DNA of 64,000 nucleotides from a secondary endosymbiont of Ctenarytaina eucalypti. Lineage in GTDB: Bacteria > Pseudomonadota > Gammaproteobacteria > Enterobacterales > Enterobacteriaceae. Position numbers and translations under genes: made by a program. The notes beneath the pieces are model-generated. The model searched no databases, had not been told where the DNA came from, and saw only the letters and a program-made list of their open reading frames with translations. Where the stretch lies: NCBI RefSeq assembly GCF_000287335.1, contig NC_018419.1, positions 1,302,001-1,366,000 of the forward strand, given 5' to 3'. Positions 31,564 through 43,331 of the stretch are shown piece by piece. Every line of letters starts with the position of its first letter. The first letter of the stretch is position 1.

Positions 31564-31887
31564 TTAGTGCGTCATTAAGTTGTAGTGAAGATACGACATA
31601 ATCCACAAGGAGCCGACTACTAGTATTGTCATGATCATCAGTGAAAATGCGAAAGCCATTAGGTGCCACCGCTTTTCTGAAGACGTATTGAGGTGAAGAA
31701 AACACACAAGATGAATGGTAATCTGCACTACGGCGCAGATTACCAGTATCGCTATTAACATACTTTCGCTGCCGGAGTCCAGCATTACCACGCTAAAGGG
31801 AATGATCGTCAGTATTAGGGAGAGAATAAAGCCCATCAAGTACGACTTATAGTTTCTATCGTTATACCCTACGGATCTATGATGCAT
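31564..31887 (-). CDS. cyoD: Cytochrome bo3 ubiquinol oxidase subunit IV
   Basis: Small subunit that stabilises assembly of the copper-haem site. 107 residues with three membrane helices: SYLMGFILSLILTIIPFSVV, ILVICAVVQITIHLVCFLHL, and FSLMIMTILVVGSLWIM, as in E. coli CyoD (109). Start at the ATG 31887, whose first base is also the last base of the cyoC stop (TAATG), giving coupled translation. A longer frame upstream of this ATG only reads through cyoC out of frame. Next downstream is the cyoE relic. Confidence 0.93.
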   Translation of the reverse strand: MHHRSVGYNDRNYKSYLMGFILSLILTIIPFSVVMLDSGSESMLIAILVICAVVQITIHLVCFLHLNTSSEKRWHLMAFAFSLMIMTILVVGSLWIMSYLHYNLMTH

Positions 31888-32501
31888 TAAAGTGCCCCCA
31901 TTAAATACACTACGGTAAAGACACAAATCCATACCACGTCCAGGAAGTGCCAGAATAAGCTCAGGCATTGCAGACGGATTTTGTTGGGGTGGGTGAGACC
32001 GTTTCGGGAGATCTGATGTATCATGATCAGGATCCAGATCAAGCCAGCAGTGACGTGTAGACCATGGGTGCCTACTAATGTGAAAAAACTCGATAGAAAG
32101 GCGCTGCGATCCGGGCCATGTCCTGCTCTCATTAGATTATAAAATTCGTACAACTCCATGCAGATAAAACTGAGCCCTAATAAGAAGGTCAGGCCAAGCC
32201 AGATATTGCACCGGGTTTTTTTATCGATGCGCATGGACAGGATCGCGATGCTGTATGTCATGCTGCTGAAGAGCAGCAAAAAGGTTTCTCCTAAAACAAA
32301 TGATAGCTCGAAAATCTCTTTTCCTTTCACCCCACCTGCTACGCTGTTATGAAGAACAGCGTAGGTAGCGAATAGAGCAGCGAACATAATACAGTCACTC
32401 ATCAAGTAGATCCAGAAGCCGAATACTTTATTAGCTCCTGCATCATCATGCCCATGAGTGGGATGCGTAGTTAAATGCTTGGATAAATTCTTAGTTGACA
32501 T
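31887..32501 (-). CDS. cyoC: Cytochrome bo3 ubiquinol oxidase subunit III
   Basis: Five-helix integral membrane subunit of the haem-copper oxidase. The 204-residue protein begins [20 protein letters not shown] and follows E. coli Cyo[80 protein letters not shown], and [20 protein letters not shown]. The ATG 32501 lies 11 bp inside the 3' end of cyoB. Nothing is missing relative to the family. Confidence 0.95.
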   Translation of the reverse strand: MSTKNLSKHLTTHPTHGHDDAGANKVFGFWIYLMSDCIMFAALFATYAVLHNSVAGGVKGKEIFELSFVLGETFLLLFSSMTYSIAILSMRIDKKTRCNIWLGLTFLLGLSFICMELYEFYNLMRAGHGPDRSAFLSSFFTLVGTHGLHVTAGLIWILIMIHQISRNGLTHPNKIRLQCLSLFWHFLDVVWICVFTVVYLMGAL

Positions 32502-34485
32502 TTTTAACGCCTGCTGTACGTATTTGTTCAAAATACCGATTCTCGATGCGTTCAACTTCTTTTGCCGGCACGTCATAACTTACGTCTTCATTGAAGCTGT
32601 GTAGTACCCAGGTTATTATCATGCCGGAAAACCCTAGGATCGCTAGCCACCAGATGTACCAGATCAAGGCGAAACAGAATAGCAAGCTAAATGCAGCGAT
32701 AATCACGCCGGAACCGGTGTTTTTCGGCATATGAATTAAATCGTAAGCGAGGGGTTGTTTATAAGCGGTGCCTTTTTCTTTCATCTTCCAGAACGCATCA
32801 AGATGCTTATTGACCTCTGGCACAATAGCGAAGTTATAGAAAGGTGGAGGAGAGGAGGTGGACCACTCTAGAGTACGGCCGCCCCAAGGATCGCCGGTGA
32901 GATCGCGGTTTTTTTCGCGATCGCGCACACTGACTATGATCTGAATCACCTGGCACAAGATACCCAGCGCAATAAGTCCAGCACCGGCGGCGGCAACCGT
33001 TAGTAGCGGGTGAAATGCAGGTTCGATTTGCTGGCTTAAACGGCGTGTCATCCCCATGAATCCAAGTACATACAGCGGCATGAATGCTATATAGAAGCCT
33101 ATAATCCAAAACCAGAAAGCGCACTTTCCCCAGGTTTCATTCAAGGTATAGCCGAAGGCTTTCGGGAACCAGTAGGTCATTCCAGCGAAACATCCGAAGA
33201 CAACGCCTCCGATAATCACGTTATGGAAGTGGGCGATTAAAAAAAGGCTATTGTGTAGCACGAAGTTGGCTCCGGGCACTGCCAGCAGAACCCCGGTCAT
33301 TCCTCCGATAGAAAATGTAGTGACGAAGCCTATTGTCCATAGCATCGCTGAGTTAAAGACTAATCGACCCTGATACATGGTGAAAAGCCAGTTAAAAATT
33401 TTTACCCCGGTCGGTATGGCAATAATCATTGTCATAATACCAAAAAAGGCATTAACGTTGGCGCCGGATCCCATGGTAAAGAAGTGATGCAGCCAAACAC
33501 AGAACGACAGCACGGTAATGGCAATAGTTGCCCATACTAGAGAGGTGTAACCAAATAAACGTTTTTTGGAGAAAGTGGCGACCACTTCCGAAAAGACACC
33601 AAACACCGGCAGTACTAGTATGTACACTTCCGGATGTCCCCAGGCCCAGAAAAGGTTCACGTACATCATCATATTGCCTCCCATATCATTAGTAAAGAAA
33701 TGGGTACCCAGATAGCGATCAAGGGTTAGTAGTATGATGGTGACGGTTAAAATTGGGAACGCAGCGATAATTAAAATGTTAGTGCACAAGGCGGCCCAGG
33801 TGAAGACGGGCATTTTCATCATTGGCATGCTAGGTGCACGCATGCGCAAAATGGTCGTAAAGAAATTAATGCCGGTCAGGGTGGTCCCAATGCCTGCTAT
33901 CTGTATGCTCCAAATCCAGTAATCGACCCCGACGCCGGGACTGTACTCTTTTCCCGCCAGCGGCGGATAAGCCACCCATCCGGTTTGCGCAAATTCACCT
34001 ATACCAAGGGATGCGTTGATCAGGATGACACCGACGATGAAGAGCCAAAAACTTAGGGAATTTAGAAAAGGAAAGGCAACGTCCCGTGCGCCGATTTGTA
34101 GCGGCACCACGAGGTTCATTAGTCCAATCACAAAGGGCGTCGCCATGAAGATGATCATGATGACGCCGTGGGCAGTCACTATCTGATCATAATGATGTGG
34201 AGGGAGAAAGCCGGATTCGCCCGCTGATGCAAGCATCTGCTGTGAACGCATCATAATGGCGTCGGCAAAGCCGCGTAGCAACATGACGGCCGCCACGATC
34301 ATGTACATAATGCCGATTTTTTTATGATCTACCGAGGTAATCCACTCTTGCCAAAGATATTGCCATTTTTGGCAGTATGTAATGAAGCTTACCAGCCCCA
34401 GACCAAGAAGAATAATGCTGGCGACGGTGATTATGATTATAGGTTCATGGTAAGGAACCGCATCAAGCGTTAATTTTCCGAACAT
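32491..34485 (-). CDS. cyoB: Cytochrome bo3 ubiquinol oxidase subunit I
   Basis: Catalytic subunit: oxidises ubiquinol, reduces O2 to water and pumps protons. 664 residues with about fifteen membrane helices. Metal ligands are in place: H106 in TAHGVIM (haem b), [14 protein letters not shown] (CuB histidine and the cross-linked tyrosine), WLHHFF (the CuB histidine pair), and [12 protein letters not shown] (haem o3 and haem b histidines). Proton-channel motifs [22 protein letters not shown] are also kept. In E. coli the high-spin site uses haem O; here the haem O synthase gene next door is dead. Lies 39 bp after cyoA and overlaps cyoC by 11 bp. Confidence 0.97.
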   Translation of the reverse strand: MFGKLTLDAVPYHEPIIIITVASIILLGLGLVSFITYCQKWQYLWQEWITSVDHKKIGIMYMIVAAVMLLRGFADAIMMRSQQMLASAGESGFLPPHHYDQIVTAHGVIMIIFMATPFVIGLMNLVVPLQIGARDVAFPFLNSLSFWLFIVGVILINASLGIGEFAQTGWVAYPPLAGKEYSPGVGVDYWIWSIQIAGIGTTLTGINFFTTILRMRAPSMPMMKMPVFTWAALCTNILIIAAFPILTVTIILLTLDRYLGTHFFTNDMGGNMMMYVNLFWAWGHPEVYILVLPVFGVFSEVVATFSKKRLFGYTSLVWATIAITVLSFCVWLHHFFTMGSGANVNAFFGIMTMIIAIPTGVKIFNWLFTMYQGRLVFNSAMLWTIGFVTTFSIGGMTGVLLAVPGANFVLHNSLFLIAHFHNVIIGGVVFGCFAGMTYWFPKAFGYTLNETWGKCAFWFWIIGFYIAFMPLYVLGFMGMTRRLSQQIEPAFHPLLTVAAAGAGLIALGILCQVIQIIVSVRDREKNRDLTGDPWGGRTLEWSTSSPPPFYNFAIVPEVNKHLDAFWKMKEKGTAYKQPLAYDLIHMPKNTGSGVIIAAFSLLFCFALIWYIWWLAILGFSGMIITWVLHSFNEDVSYDVPAKEVERIENRYFEQIRTAGVKNVN

Positions 34486-34524
34486 TGTTATTATTCCTCG
34501 ATGCCCACGTGAGAGAGTATTTAC

Positions 34525-35418
34525 CTATTTGCATTGTACGATGCCCTCGTCTTGCTGCGGTCCTGCCTCCATGAATTTTCCGATCACGGATTGGTATAAA
34601 CCGGGTTTAACCCTAGCGAAGTACTCAACTGGATGATATTCGCTTGGTACTGCAATCTTCTCGTAAGAGTCGATCGTGCTAAGTGTTTGAGGGGATTCCT
34701 TGACTTTGTGAACCCATGCTTCAAAGCCCTCCTGATCCGGCGTAGCTACGGCGGTGAATTTCATACCTGAAAAACCTCTGCCACTAAAGTTCGATGAAAT
34801 CCCTTTATAGTTGCCCGGCTCGTTGGCGATGAGATACAGGGTGGTGTTCATGCCTGCCATCGCGTAAATCTGACTGCCTAACTCGGGAATAAAGAAGGAG
34901 TTCATTACTGAATTGGAGGTAACCTCAAACTTCACTGGGACGTTAATTGGAAAAGCAATTTCGTTCACACTAGCAATACCTTGAACCGGATAAATAAATA
35001 GCCATTTCCAGTCCATCGCGATCACTTGAATTGTGAGAGGTTTCGTGTTAGACGCAATGGGCATTCTAGGGTCCAGGGCATGGGTCGACTTCCACGTCAA
35101 ATTGGCGAGGAAAATGATGATCAGGAAGGGTACTGTCCACACTATTAGTTCTATCTTGTTAGAATGAGACCAGGTAGGGCTGTACATCGCTTTAGTATTT
35201 GACGCACGGTATTTTATGGTAAAGACGAGCGCCATGACGATAGCAGGTATCACGACGATAAGCATCAGACCGAGAGCCGTAAATATTAATGAACGTTGCT
35301 CGAGCCCTATCTGTCCTTTAGGATTCATTAATACCATCTCGCTGCAGCCGCTAGCTAATGTAACAACGGTAAGAAGAGACAATATCCCTGCACTCTTATT
35401 ATATTTTTTCAGTCTCAT
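34525..35418 (-). CDS. cyoA: Cytochrome bo3 ubiquinol oxidase subunit II
   Basis: Lipid-anchored, two-helix subunit with a periplasmic cupredoxin-like domain (no CuA in quinol oxidases). The 297-residue protein starts [19 protein letters not shown] and has the lipobox LASGC at about residues 22-26, two membrane helices ([36 protein letters not shown]), then [20 protein letters not shown] and [20 protein letters not shown]. It is about 18 residues shorter than E. coli because the methionine/histidine-rich tail is missing. The ATG 35418 has a GAGG seven bases upstream. First gene of the cyoABCD operon. Confidence 0.96.
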   Translation of the reverse strand: MRLKKYNKSAGILSLLTVVTLASGCSEMVLMNPKGQIGLEQRSLIFTALGLMLIVVIPAIVMALVFTIKYRASNTKAMYSPTWSHSNKIELIVWTVPFLIIIFLANLTWKSTHALDPRMPIASNTKPLTIQVIAMDWKWLFIYPVQGIASVNEIAFPINVPVKFEVTSNSVMNSFFIPELGSQIYAMAGMNTTLYLIANEPGNYKGISSNFSGRGFSGMKFTAVATPDQEGFEAWVHKVKESPQTLSTIDSYEKIAVPSEYHPVEYFARVKPGLYQSVIGKFMEAGPQQDEGIVQCK

Positions 35419-38400
35419 CTCAGGACCTCAATAACATGTACTTTAATGCCATTGCTTTTGTGGAGGCATTTTACGGGAAGGGCCTAGTACTGTAAACACG
35501 ATTGCACATGTTAGAAGCACATTGCTGTATTCTGAAAGACATGTGATGTCTTGTAAGAATAACGGGACAATATTCGCTCTTAAAGAAGGCGTATGACTTA
35601 GATCTCTTAATGTATAATTATAAGAATACACTATAATCAATGGTAGTACCTACCTACTTTTACCGTCTTCAGGCAGATAGAGTATGATGTAATAATGATA
35701 CATTATCAGGCACTCAGCGTTACATATACAGATTGTATTGAAAAATTTTTATCTCCATGCTCACTATATAGGAGCGCAGGCAGATATATATTCAACCATG
35801 ATATGGGGTATAATAATGATTGAGTAATAGACGGGGCCTTTGGAAAGTAGGGGGCATAGGGCTCAATACAATCTATGTTAAATTATAGTTCAACTATTTT
35901 ATTCTACCATCATGTTTTTTGCTTATAAAGCTTTTTGGTGAAAAATTCTTTCAGGGGGTCGGCCATGCCTAATGAGGCCTCATTTCATGATTTGATATTA
36001 TAGATATTCAGTGATTACTATTCAAGGAGCGCTAAGTGCGGCACATCATTTTGCAGTATTGGTGTTGTTCAAGGATAAGGATGAAGTGGCATGGAACATT
36101 TCATGCGTCTTGCAATCGACTACGAGATGCGGCTTAAATAAAATCTTTTTTATCGATAACATGCTGTTCAATTTCTATTCTACTTCTGCCGAGAAGTTAC
36201 GTCTAGTTCCATAACTAATCAAAAAGATAGCATTACTAGATCTTAGTATGCTCATTCTGAGATGCGATATAGTCAGTGCTGGTTTTTTGAGCAAAAAATA
36301 ATCTAGCTATCTTAGCAATACCTCAATTACTGTATTAAGTCTAGGCGAGAAAGTCTTTGGAAATTCTTAGAAAAGGTTAAATATCCAACTTATCATCAGA
36401 ACAATACTGATCATTCTATCTGAATAGAACAGTAGTCCGCCCTAGCTATTGAAGAAAAAATTTTTCTATTTATTTAGTAAATACTACATCTCTATATTTT
36501 CAGAGCTCTATGCTGCTTATAGCCTTTATTATAATATGATAATCCAGAGTTATTAACTAAGAACTATAGTTTCTTCATAAAGAGTATTTTTTAAAATATA
36601 TATAATGAACTTAGCTAATTTTGAACTGCAATTTACAGCACACCCAGTTATAGATAGCGCTTCCTCTTGTGCTGTACCGAGCATAGAGCACTCTTGAGGG
36701 GCATGTTTACACTTATTATCTCATAAAATATTATCTTGATCTGATGCGCGTATCTGCGCAAGATATATATGTTCTACTAACGTGATTTTAATAAAATTTT
36801 AGATAGCCCCGATACCTGTTTTTTTGATTAGGCCTTTTTAATCAAAAAGTCATCTAGATTAGTATATATACTCCAGTTGATGACGCCATAACTTGACTGT
36901 ACGCACCCTTCTTTTTACATATTTTTGTAATACAAGATGTTTTTTAAAAAAATTAGCAATTCTGAATTCAGAAATGATTGAATGGCATGTCACTTTTACT
37001 ATATAAAATAAGTATAAATTACGACCGCTGTATTCATAGCCAATGATTTATACATTTGCTGAAAAATCTCAGTTTTGTTAAGGCTGGACTGAGCGCACGA
37101 CATTAGTGCCAGCATATAGGCTGGATAAAAAAGATAGAGTGTGCCAAGATCCAGATAGCTTACTAACAATAAATCTCTGAAGCAGCAGATGTCCCTAAAA
37201 GTCTAGGTGATTGCAGAAAAAGGTTACTAAATAGATAGATAAAACTTTTAGATGTCGCGGCGATGGATAATTATCTCAGATAAGGTAAGAATCACGATTC
37301 TGATCATGAATTGGCTATTTAGCATTTTTCCCAAAGTTTTACAGGGGATTATTGATAGAGCTTTTAAACTCACCTCGGCTAGTCCTACAATGCTAAAGAT
37401 TATTTTTTTTAAGTATAAAAAGATCAATAAATAATAAAATGAGCCAAGTGAAGTGATGGGGAGAAAATCACCAATGTTTTATTGAAGGTGTGTAGAGGGT
37501 TCGGCAGCATGTGATCGAAAGCTCCAGCGTATTGCGTACGCTACGATTTATATCGGGTAGAGAGACAGACACAAGCATCGTTAGCCACTTTATGGAAAAA
37601 TAGTACTCTTAATATATAAGCTCTGCATGATTTGATACGGCCGACTTATCCACAATCAATCAGCGTCAGCTGATGGAAATGATGATACACATGCATTTGA
37701 TAGCCCGATATTGAGTATAAAAGATAGCCGTTGATACCACTCTAGCTAAGGTGTTCAGTGTGCGCTAATGCTATAACTATGGGCTCTACCTTGCAGTTGA
37801 TGAAATTAGTGTCTCATGAGCAGTCATGAGCTCTAGAAAAATCGTGAATCCTTCCTGAACGCTCTAGCTTTCAGGAGATCAATGTTAATTTAAATCTCTT
37901 CTGGATTGTCATCGCAATTTGCATGATTATCATGCGCGGTGAGGCGAGGAGATGGTAAGGTTAAAAAATGTTTGACCAGGCGAAGCTATAGAGAGCCGAG
38001 GGAACCGTCTGTATGGCGTTAGAATAACTTGATAGTAGATCATTCATCAATGATGATTACTTTTTCACAAAAAGCATCTTGGATGCTATAATCAATGATG
38101 TTTTTGAGATGTATCTGTTGAAGCCCCTTAATAGCGAACATGGAGTAGAAACTTTTTAAATAAAGCCAAAGATATTTTGTTAAATCATTGACATAGAGTG
38201 TTAATCACATAACACGCTATCGGCGCTCAGGATTATAACATCTGATTACATGACTTAGTTATAAGATCACTTATCAGCCATGACGCTTTCGCGGAACATG
38301 CTTGTTCTATCTTCAGTACCATGTGCTTATATAACATTCACTGCATCATTTAATGTGTCAACGAAAAAACGTTTAGAGCACATTAGAGAATGTAATCTTT

Positions 38401-38645
38401 ATTTACAATAAATAAATCGAGCCCTTATAACTCAGATTGCATTAGATCTAATATTCATTAAGCCCACAACAGATAGCATCTAAAAGCAGCGAAAGAAGGG
38501 GGGGTTAAACCTACTACTTTAAAAGCGGAATCTTGCTTAATCAATATGAGACTGTGCGTCTATGCCTTTCATACGATAGCGATTATTACTACCTACCAGG
38601 GTAGAGATGCGTTAGAATAATTAATTAGAATGAGTACATGAATCT
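35419..38645. other. 3.2 kb AT-rich desert upstream of cyoA and prfB
   Basis: No intact gene. E. coli synteny would put ampG upstream of cyoA and recJ upstream of prfB, but neither could be read. Several 60-70 codon open stretches (for example 36011-36214 and 37252-37434) match nothing I know. A 10 bp AT-rich inverted repeat TTTTTGATTA/TAATCAAAAA lies at about 36827-36855. Promoters for cyoA (leftward) and prfB (rightward) must lie at its ends but were not pinned down. Confidence 0.5.
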
Positions 38646-39744
38646 ATGTTGGAAGTAAATCCGGTCAAAAATCATATTCAGGATCTATTAGACAGGACAG
38701 GTATTTTGAGGGGGCATCTTTGACTATGATCTAAAAAAAGAACGTCTTGAAGAGGTAAATGCTGAGCTAGAACAGCCGAACATCTGGAGTGAGCCAAGAC
38801 GTGCGAAGACCCTGAGTAAAGAACGTTCTTCGCTAGCGGCGATTGTTGAGAGCATCGACACGCTTACCCAAGGTTTAGAAAACGTCATCGGGATTTTAGA
38901 GCTAGCCGTAGAAGCAGGCGATCAAGAAATCCTACTTGCGAACCAAATCGAACTAAATGCTTTGGAAGTCAAGCTAAAGCAGTTTGAGTTCCGTTGCATG
39001 TTTTCCGGTGAACATGATATCGCCGATTGCTATGTAGATATTCAAGCTGGCTCCGGCGGTACTGAAGCTCAGGATTGGGCACGCATGCTGTTAAGAATGT
39101 ATTTGCGTTGGACGGAATCTCGTGGATTTAAAACCGAAATTGTTGAAGAGTTGCCAGGGGAAGTTGCTGGAACCAAATCGGTAACCATCAAGGTTATCGG
39201 AGAATACGCTTATGGCTGGCTCCGTACAGAAACTGGCGTGCACCGTCTGGTGAGAAAAAGCCCGTTTGACTCTGGTAATCGACGCCACACTTCATTCAGC
39301 TCCGCTTTTGTTTATCCAGACGTAGATGATGAGATCGATATCGAGATTAACCCGGCAGATCTGCGTATAGATGTGTACCGTGCCTCCGGTGCCGGAGGCC
39401 AACACGTTAACCGGACCGAATCCGCCGTGCGCATTACCCATTTACCTACGAATCTTGTGACCCAGTGTCAGAACGATCGCTCCCAGCATAAAAATAAAGA
39501 TCAGGCGCTGAAACAGATGAAGGCTAAGCTCTACGAACTCCAGATTAAGAAAAAAAATGTCGAAAAGCAAGCGCTAGAAGATAGCAAGTCCGATATCGGT
39601 TGGGGCCGTCAGATTCGTTCTTATGTGCTGGACAATTCCCGCATTAAAGATCTGCGTACCGGTGTGGAAAATCGTAATACCCAGTCAGTGCTCGATGGCG
39701 ATCTGGATAAATTTATCGAAGCCAGTCTTAAAGCGGGGCTATGA
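38646..39744 (+). CDS. prfB: Peptide chain release factor RF2 (programmed +1 frameshift)
   Basis: RF2 releases finished peptides at UGA and UAA. The gene is read in two frames: 25 codons from ATG 38646 ([20 protein letters not shown]) reach an in-frame TGA at 38721-38723, and a +1 shift at CTT T continues as [11 protein letters not shown] from 38722 to 39744. The total of 365 residues is exactly the E. coli length. Visible motifs: the anticodon-like SPF in [17 protein letters not shown], and GGQ in [17 protein letters not shown] with alanine at the site that is threonine in E. coli K-12. lysS follows after 9 bp, as in E. coli; recJ upstream is gone. A start at TTG 38962 would miss the N-terminal domain. 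Confidence 0.96.
38709..38724 (+). promoter_or_regulatory. prfB: Programmed +1 frameshift site of prfB
   Basis: AGGGGGCATCTTTGAC: an internal Shine-Dalgarno-like AGGGGG three bases before the slippery CTT followed by TGA C. This is the known autoregulatory signal: low RF2 slows UGA decoding and favours the shift. Only one base in the spacer differs from the E. coli signal as I recall it. Confidence 0.93.
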
Positions 39745-39753
39745 GGAACCTAT

Positions 39754-41298
39754 ATGTCTGAATCACGCTTACGCGACAGTACCCTTCAGGTACTGGAGAT
39801 AAATCATGAGCTTCGCGTTCGGCGGGCAAAGCTTACGCAAGTTCGACAGAAGGGAATTGCGTTCCCAAATGATTTTCGACGGGACGCCGTTTCCGAGCAG
39901 CTCCATGCTAGCTATAGCGAGAAAAGTAAAGAAGAGCTACAGGGGTTAAATATTGACGTTAGTGTCGCTGGGCGTATAATGAGTCGCCGTATTATGGGAA
40001 AAGCTGCATTTATTACCTTACAGGATGTGGGAGGGAAAATTCAGTTGTACGTAGCCCAAGATGATCTACCTAACAGCCAGTACACTGAGCAGTTTAAAAA
40101 ATGGGATCTTGGAGACATTCTAGGAGCACGAGGAGTATTATTTAAAACCCGCACCGGCGAGCTCTCGGTACACTGTAACGAGATCCGTATCTTAACGAAG
40201 GCAATGCGTCCGTTGCCAGACAAGTTTCATGGTCTAGCCGATCAAGAAACCCGCTATCGCCAGCGTTATCTTGATCTAATTGCCAACGAGGAATCACGCA
40301 AAACCTTTAAAGTACGTTCGCGCATCATGGCAGAGATTCGACGTTTTATGATAGATCGGGACTTCATAGAAGTTGAAACGCCAATGATGCAAACCATTCC
40401 TGGCGGCGCGGCAGCACGCCCCTTTATTACCCATCATAATGCACTGAATATCGATATGTATTTGCGTATCGCGCCCGAGCTTTATCTTAAGCGGCTGGTT
40501 GTGGGGGGGTTTGAGCGAGTTTTTGAAATTAACCGTAATTTTCGGAACGAAGGGCTTTCGCCGTACCATAATCCTGAGTTTACTATGATGGAGCTCTATA
40601 TGGCCTATGCGGATTATCGCGATCTCATGGTGTTGGTGGAGAATTTGTTCCGTACCTTGACTGAGCAGATATTGGGCAGTAACGTTGTGCATTACGGCGA
40701 TCAGATATTTGACTTCGGAAAACCATTCTCCCAGATTACTATGAAGGAGGCCATTTGTCATGTTCGACCGGAAACGCTTCCAGAATCGCTCGACGACATG
40801 CTCTCTGCCACTGCTATTGCTGAGTCGCTAGGGATTCAGTTAGATAAAGCCTGGGGCTTAGGCCGGGTGCAGAACGAGATTTTTGAAGAGAGCGCTGTAA
40901 GCCATCTGATTCAGCCGACTTTTGTTACCGACTATCCTGCTGAAGTTTCCCCTCTTGCACGCAGAAATGATGCAAACCCATTCTTTACCGATCGTTTCGA
41001 ATGCTTTATCGGCGGGCGTGAAATTGGTAACGGTTTTTCGGAGCTTAATGATCCCGAAGATCAGGCGGTCCGATTTTCTGAACAAGCCTGTGCCAAAGAA
41101 GCCGGCGATTATGAGGCTATGTTTTATGATGAAGATTATGTCACTGCCTTGGAATACGGTTTGCCTCCGACTGCCGGTCTAGGCATCGGTCTTGATCGTC
41201 TGATTCTGCTACTAACTAATAAGCATACTATTCGTGATGTAATTTTGTTCCCGGTGCTGCGTCCGAAAAAAGAACCCAGGGATAGGGGAGCCATCTAA
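39754..41298 (+). CDS. lysS: Lysyl-tRNA synthetase (class II)
   Basis: Charges tRNA-Lys. The 514-residue protein has the N-terminal OB-fold anticodon-binding domain ([31 protein letters not shown]), class II motif 1 region ([18 protein letters not shown]), motif 2 ([14 protein letters not shown] near 265), and motif 3 ([15 protein letters not shown] near 485). The usual end is ..LFPAMRPVK; here the frame continues [13 protein letters not shown], about 10 extra residues, implying loss of the ancestral stop. Directly follows prfB with GAGG before the ATG. The only lysine tRNA synthetase in the window. Confidence 0.96.
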   Translation: MSESRLRDSTLQVLEINHELRVRRAKLTQVRQKGIAFPNDFRRDAVSEQLHASYSEKSKEELQGLNIDVSVAGRIMSRRIMGKAAFITLQDVGGKIQLYVAQDDLPNSQYTEQFKKWDLGDILGARGVLFKTRTGELSVHCNEIRILTKAMRPLPDKFHGLADQETRYRQRYLDLIANEESRKTFKVRSRIMAEIRRFMIDRDFIEVETPMMQTIPGGAAARPFITHHNALNIDMYLRIAPELYLKRLVVGGFERVFEINRNFRNEGLSPYHNPEFTMMELYMAYADYRDLMVLVENLFRTLTEQILGSNVVHYGDQIFDFGKPFSQITMKEAICHVRPETLPESLDDMLSATAIAESLGIQLDKAWGLGRVQNEIFEESAVSHLIQPTFVTDYPAEVSPLARRNDANPFFTDRFECFIGGREIGNGFSELNDPEDQAVRFSEQACAKEAGDYEAMFYDEDYVTALEYGLPPTAGLGIGLDRLILLLTNKHTIRDVILFPVLRPKKEPRDRGAI

Positions 41299-42365
41299 TC
41301 GCTGTAACGATGATTATTGCAATCCTTTTGTTGCGTACGCATCATCGTCAGCCGAACTCAGATGAATCATCTAATTTTTTTGAGACTCAATATAGCAGTT
41401 TATCCCAGCGAGCTTGTGAGAGAGGCAATATGCTTTTAGCAGTTATAATGACCACTTTTCAGCAACGTATTTGCAAGCATGTGGTGAAGCTCATGGTTTG
41501 AAGCTAGCTACTATGATACATCCCGATAAGGTGCTAGAAATAAGATGCAGAATTTTAAAAAACGAGTGAATATATCCCTTGTACAGGAATTAGCAACATC
41601 TAAGCACTGACTGTATATTATAAGCAAACATGCTACTTTGGCCTCTTTCAGTAGAATAGAAGGCGCCTATTGCTCTCTAAAAGCAGCGCTCCGTATAGCT
41701 ATAAAGGCATGAATGACTAATTTGGGTATGTCTCATGGCAGAGATTCTCCCCCCCCTTTTTTAAAGCTTGGTGATACACAGACGCATGCGCTATTAAAAA
41801 CTTTTTTTTACAAAGTACGTGTTGATGTACATGCAGCGAATCAATTTAATGATTGAGAAAAAATTAAGATGCGTGACATAAAACACTTAAACTTTATCGA
41901 ATGACAACAATGATTATTGTTTTGCAAAAACCCTAAATACACTTTGCTGGCATCATGCTCTAGCCCGAAAAAAACCAAGTTACTGATTTAGTTGTGACTG
42001 GGTTCAAAATAATAGCTAGTTCTAAGCTAGCAGCATCACTACACGCTTGAAAAGCGTAATCTAAGAATTGGTAAAAACAAACTGTCTCTGTCTGATTACA
42101 AAAATTTTAACGGCTATCTCCCGCCTTAAAAACTTTTTTCTAATCATCGTAGTCTACGTAAGTATTTTACTTAAATCGTCGAACCCATTATCCTGTGCAA
42201 AAGTCTTTAACTAAATGACGTTATTAGGAATGCCGAGTAACGTTTGTATCGCATAATATGAACCTAAATTGAGTCCTCTCTAAGCCCCTTAGCGGCTGCA
42301 ATGTATGTCACACAAAGTACCTGAGCATCAAAAGAGATATGAGTAGTCTTATTTACCGCCCAGCT
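41299..42365. other. 1.1 kb spacer between lysS and glk
   Basis: No recognisable gene or relic; very AT-rich. The first 200 bases remain open in one frame (41310-41501) with no known family. Confidence 0.45.
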
Positions 42366-43331
42366 TTACAGCTGATAGCCCATTAGCTGCCGGATATGGG
42401 CACCGGCACCGAGCAATCCTGGCTGATCATGACGGATTAAGTACACAGGAATATCTAGAAGATAATCTTTAAAGCGCCCTTTATCTTCAAAAGCTGCGCG
42501 GAAACCGGAGGCGCGGAAGAAATCTAAAAATCGCGGCACAATGCCGCCGGCAATATATACACCACCGAAGGTTCCCATATTTAATGCGAGGTTGCCGCCG
42601 AAGCGGCCCATTAGAACGCAGAACAGCGACAGAGCACGTCGGCTGTCGATGCAGCTGTCGGCTAGAGCTTGTTTAGTAACCTGCTTTGGCAATAGATTTT
42701 CAGGCAAGCGTTCGTCGACCTTGACAATAGCGCGGTACAAATTTACCAAACCTGGGCCTGACAGTACTCGCTCCGCAGAAACATGTCCCAATTCCTCCCG
42801 AAGCACATTTAGAATGCTGTACTCTTCTTCACTGTTAGGTGCAAAATCTACATGGCCTCCCTCTCCAGGTAGGCTAATCCAGCGCTTCTCTACTTGGAGA
42901 AGATGGCTTACACCTAGCCCCGTGCCAGCGCCGTAAATTGCAATTGGCTTTCCGATAATAGAGTGACGGCCACCGAACTGAATAACTTCTTTTTCTGTTA
43001 GCATAGGAGTGGCCATTGCTACTGCGGTGAAGTCATTAATAATTTCTAATTGCTCTAATTCTAAGTTAGCTTGCATCGCTTTAATGGAGAACGCCCAGGA
43101 ATGGTTGGTCATTTCAACCCAATCGCTGTTAATCGGACAGGCAATAGCAATGCAGGCTTCTTTAATAGCAACTTGTTGGCTAATTAGATAATTATGAATG
43201 ACGCTTTCCAGGTTGTCGTAACCATCGCTGGCGTAGGTATGGATGTGGGAAATCTCTCCAGTACTTAAATAACACAGCGCTAGCCGGACGTTGGTACCTC
43301 CAACATCACCGACTAGTACATAGTTTATCAT
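42366..43331 (-). CDS. glk: Glucokinase
   Basis: ATP-dependent phosphorylation of internal glucose to glucose 6-phosphate. 321 residues, the E. coli length. Conserved features: N-terminal phosphate motif [46 protein letters not shown] with the catalytic aspartate, [66 protein letters not shown] and AGGIVPRF. The ATG 43331 fits the family start. Isolated, with decayed sequence on both sides; its survival suggests glucose or a glucose disaccharide from the host is used without the PTS. Confidence 0.96.
   Translation of the reverse strand: MINYVLVGDVGGTNVRLALCYLSTGEISHIHTYASDGYDNLESVIHNYLISQQVAIKEACIAIACPINSDWVEMTNHSWAFSIKAMQANLELEQLEIINDFTAVAMATPMLTEKEVIQFGGRHSIIGKPIAIYGAGTGLGVSHLLQVEKRWISLPGEGGHVDFAPNSEEEYSILNVLREELGHVSAERVLSGPGLVNLYRAIVKVDERLPENLLPKQVTKQALADSCIDSRRALSLFCVLMGRFGGNLALNMGTFGGVYIAGGIVPRFLDFFRASGFRAAFEDKGRFKDYLLDIPVYLIRHDQPGLLGAGAHIRQLMGYQL

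Noticed and set aside
38962-39744. An open frame starting at TTG 38962 as the whole prfB gene
   Set aside because: The N-terminal domain is encoded upstream from 38646, with the known frameshift signal; joining both gives the exact family length.
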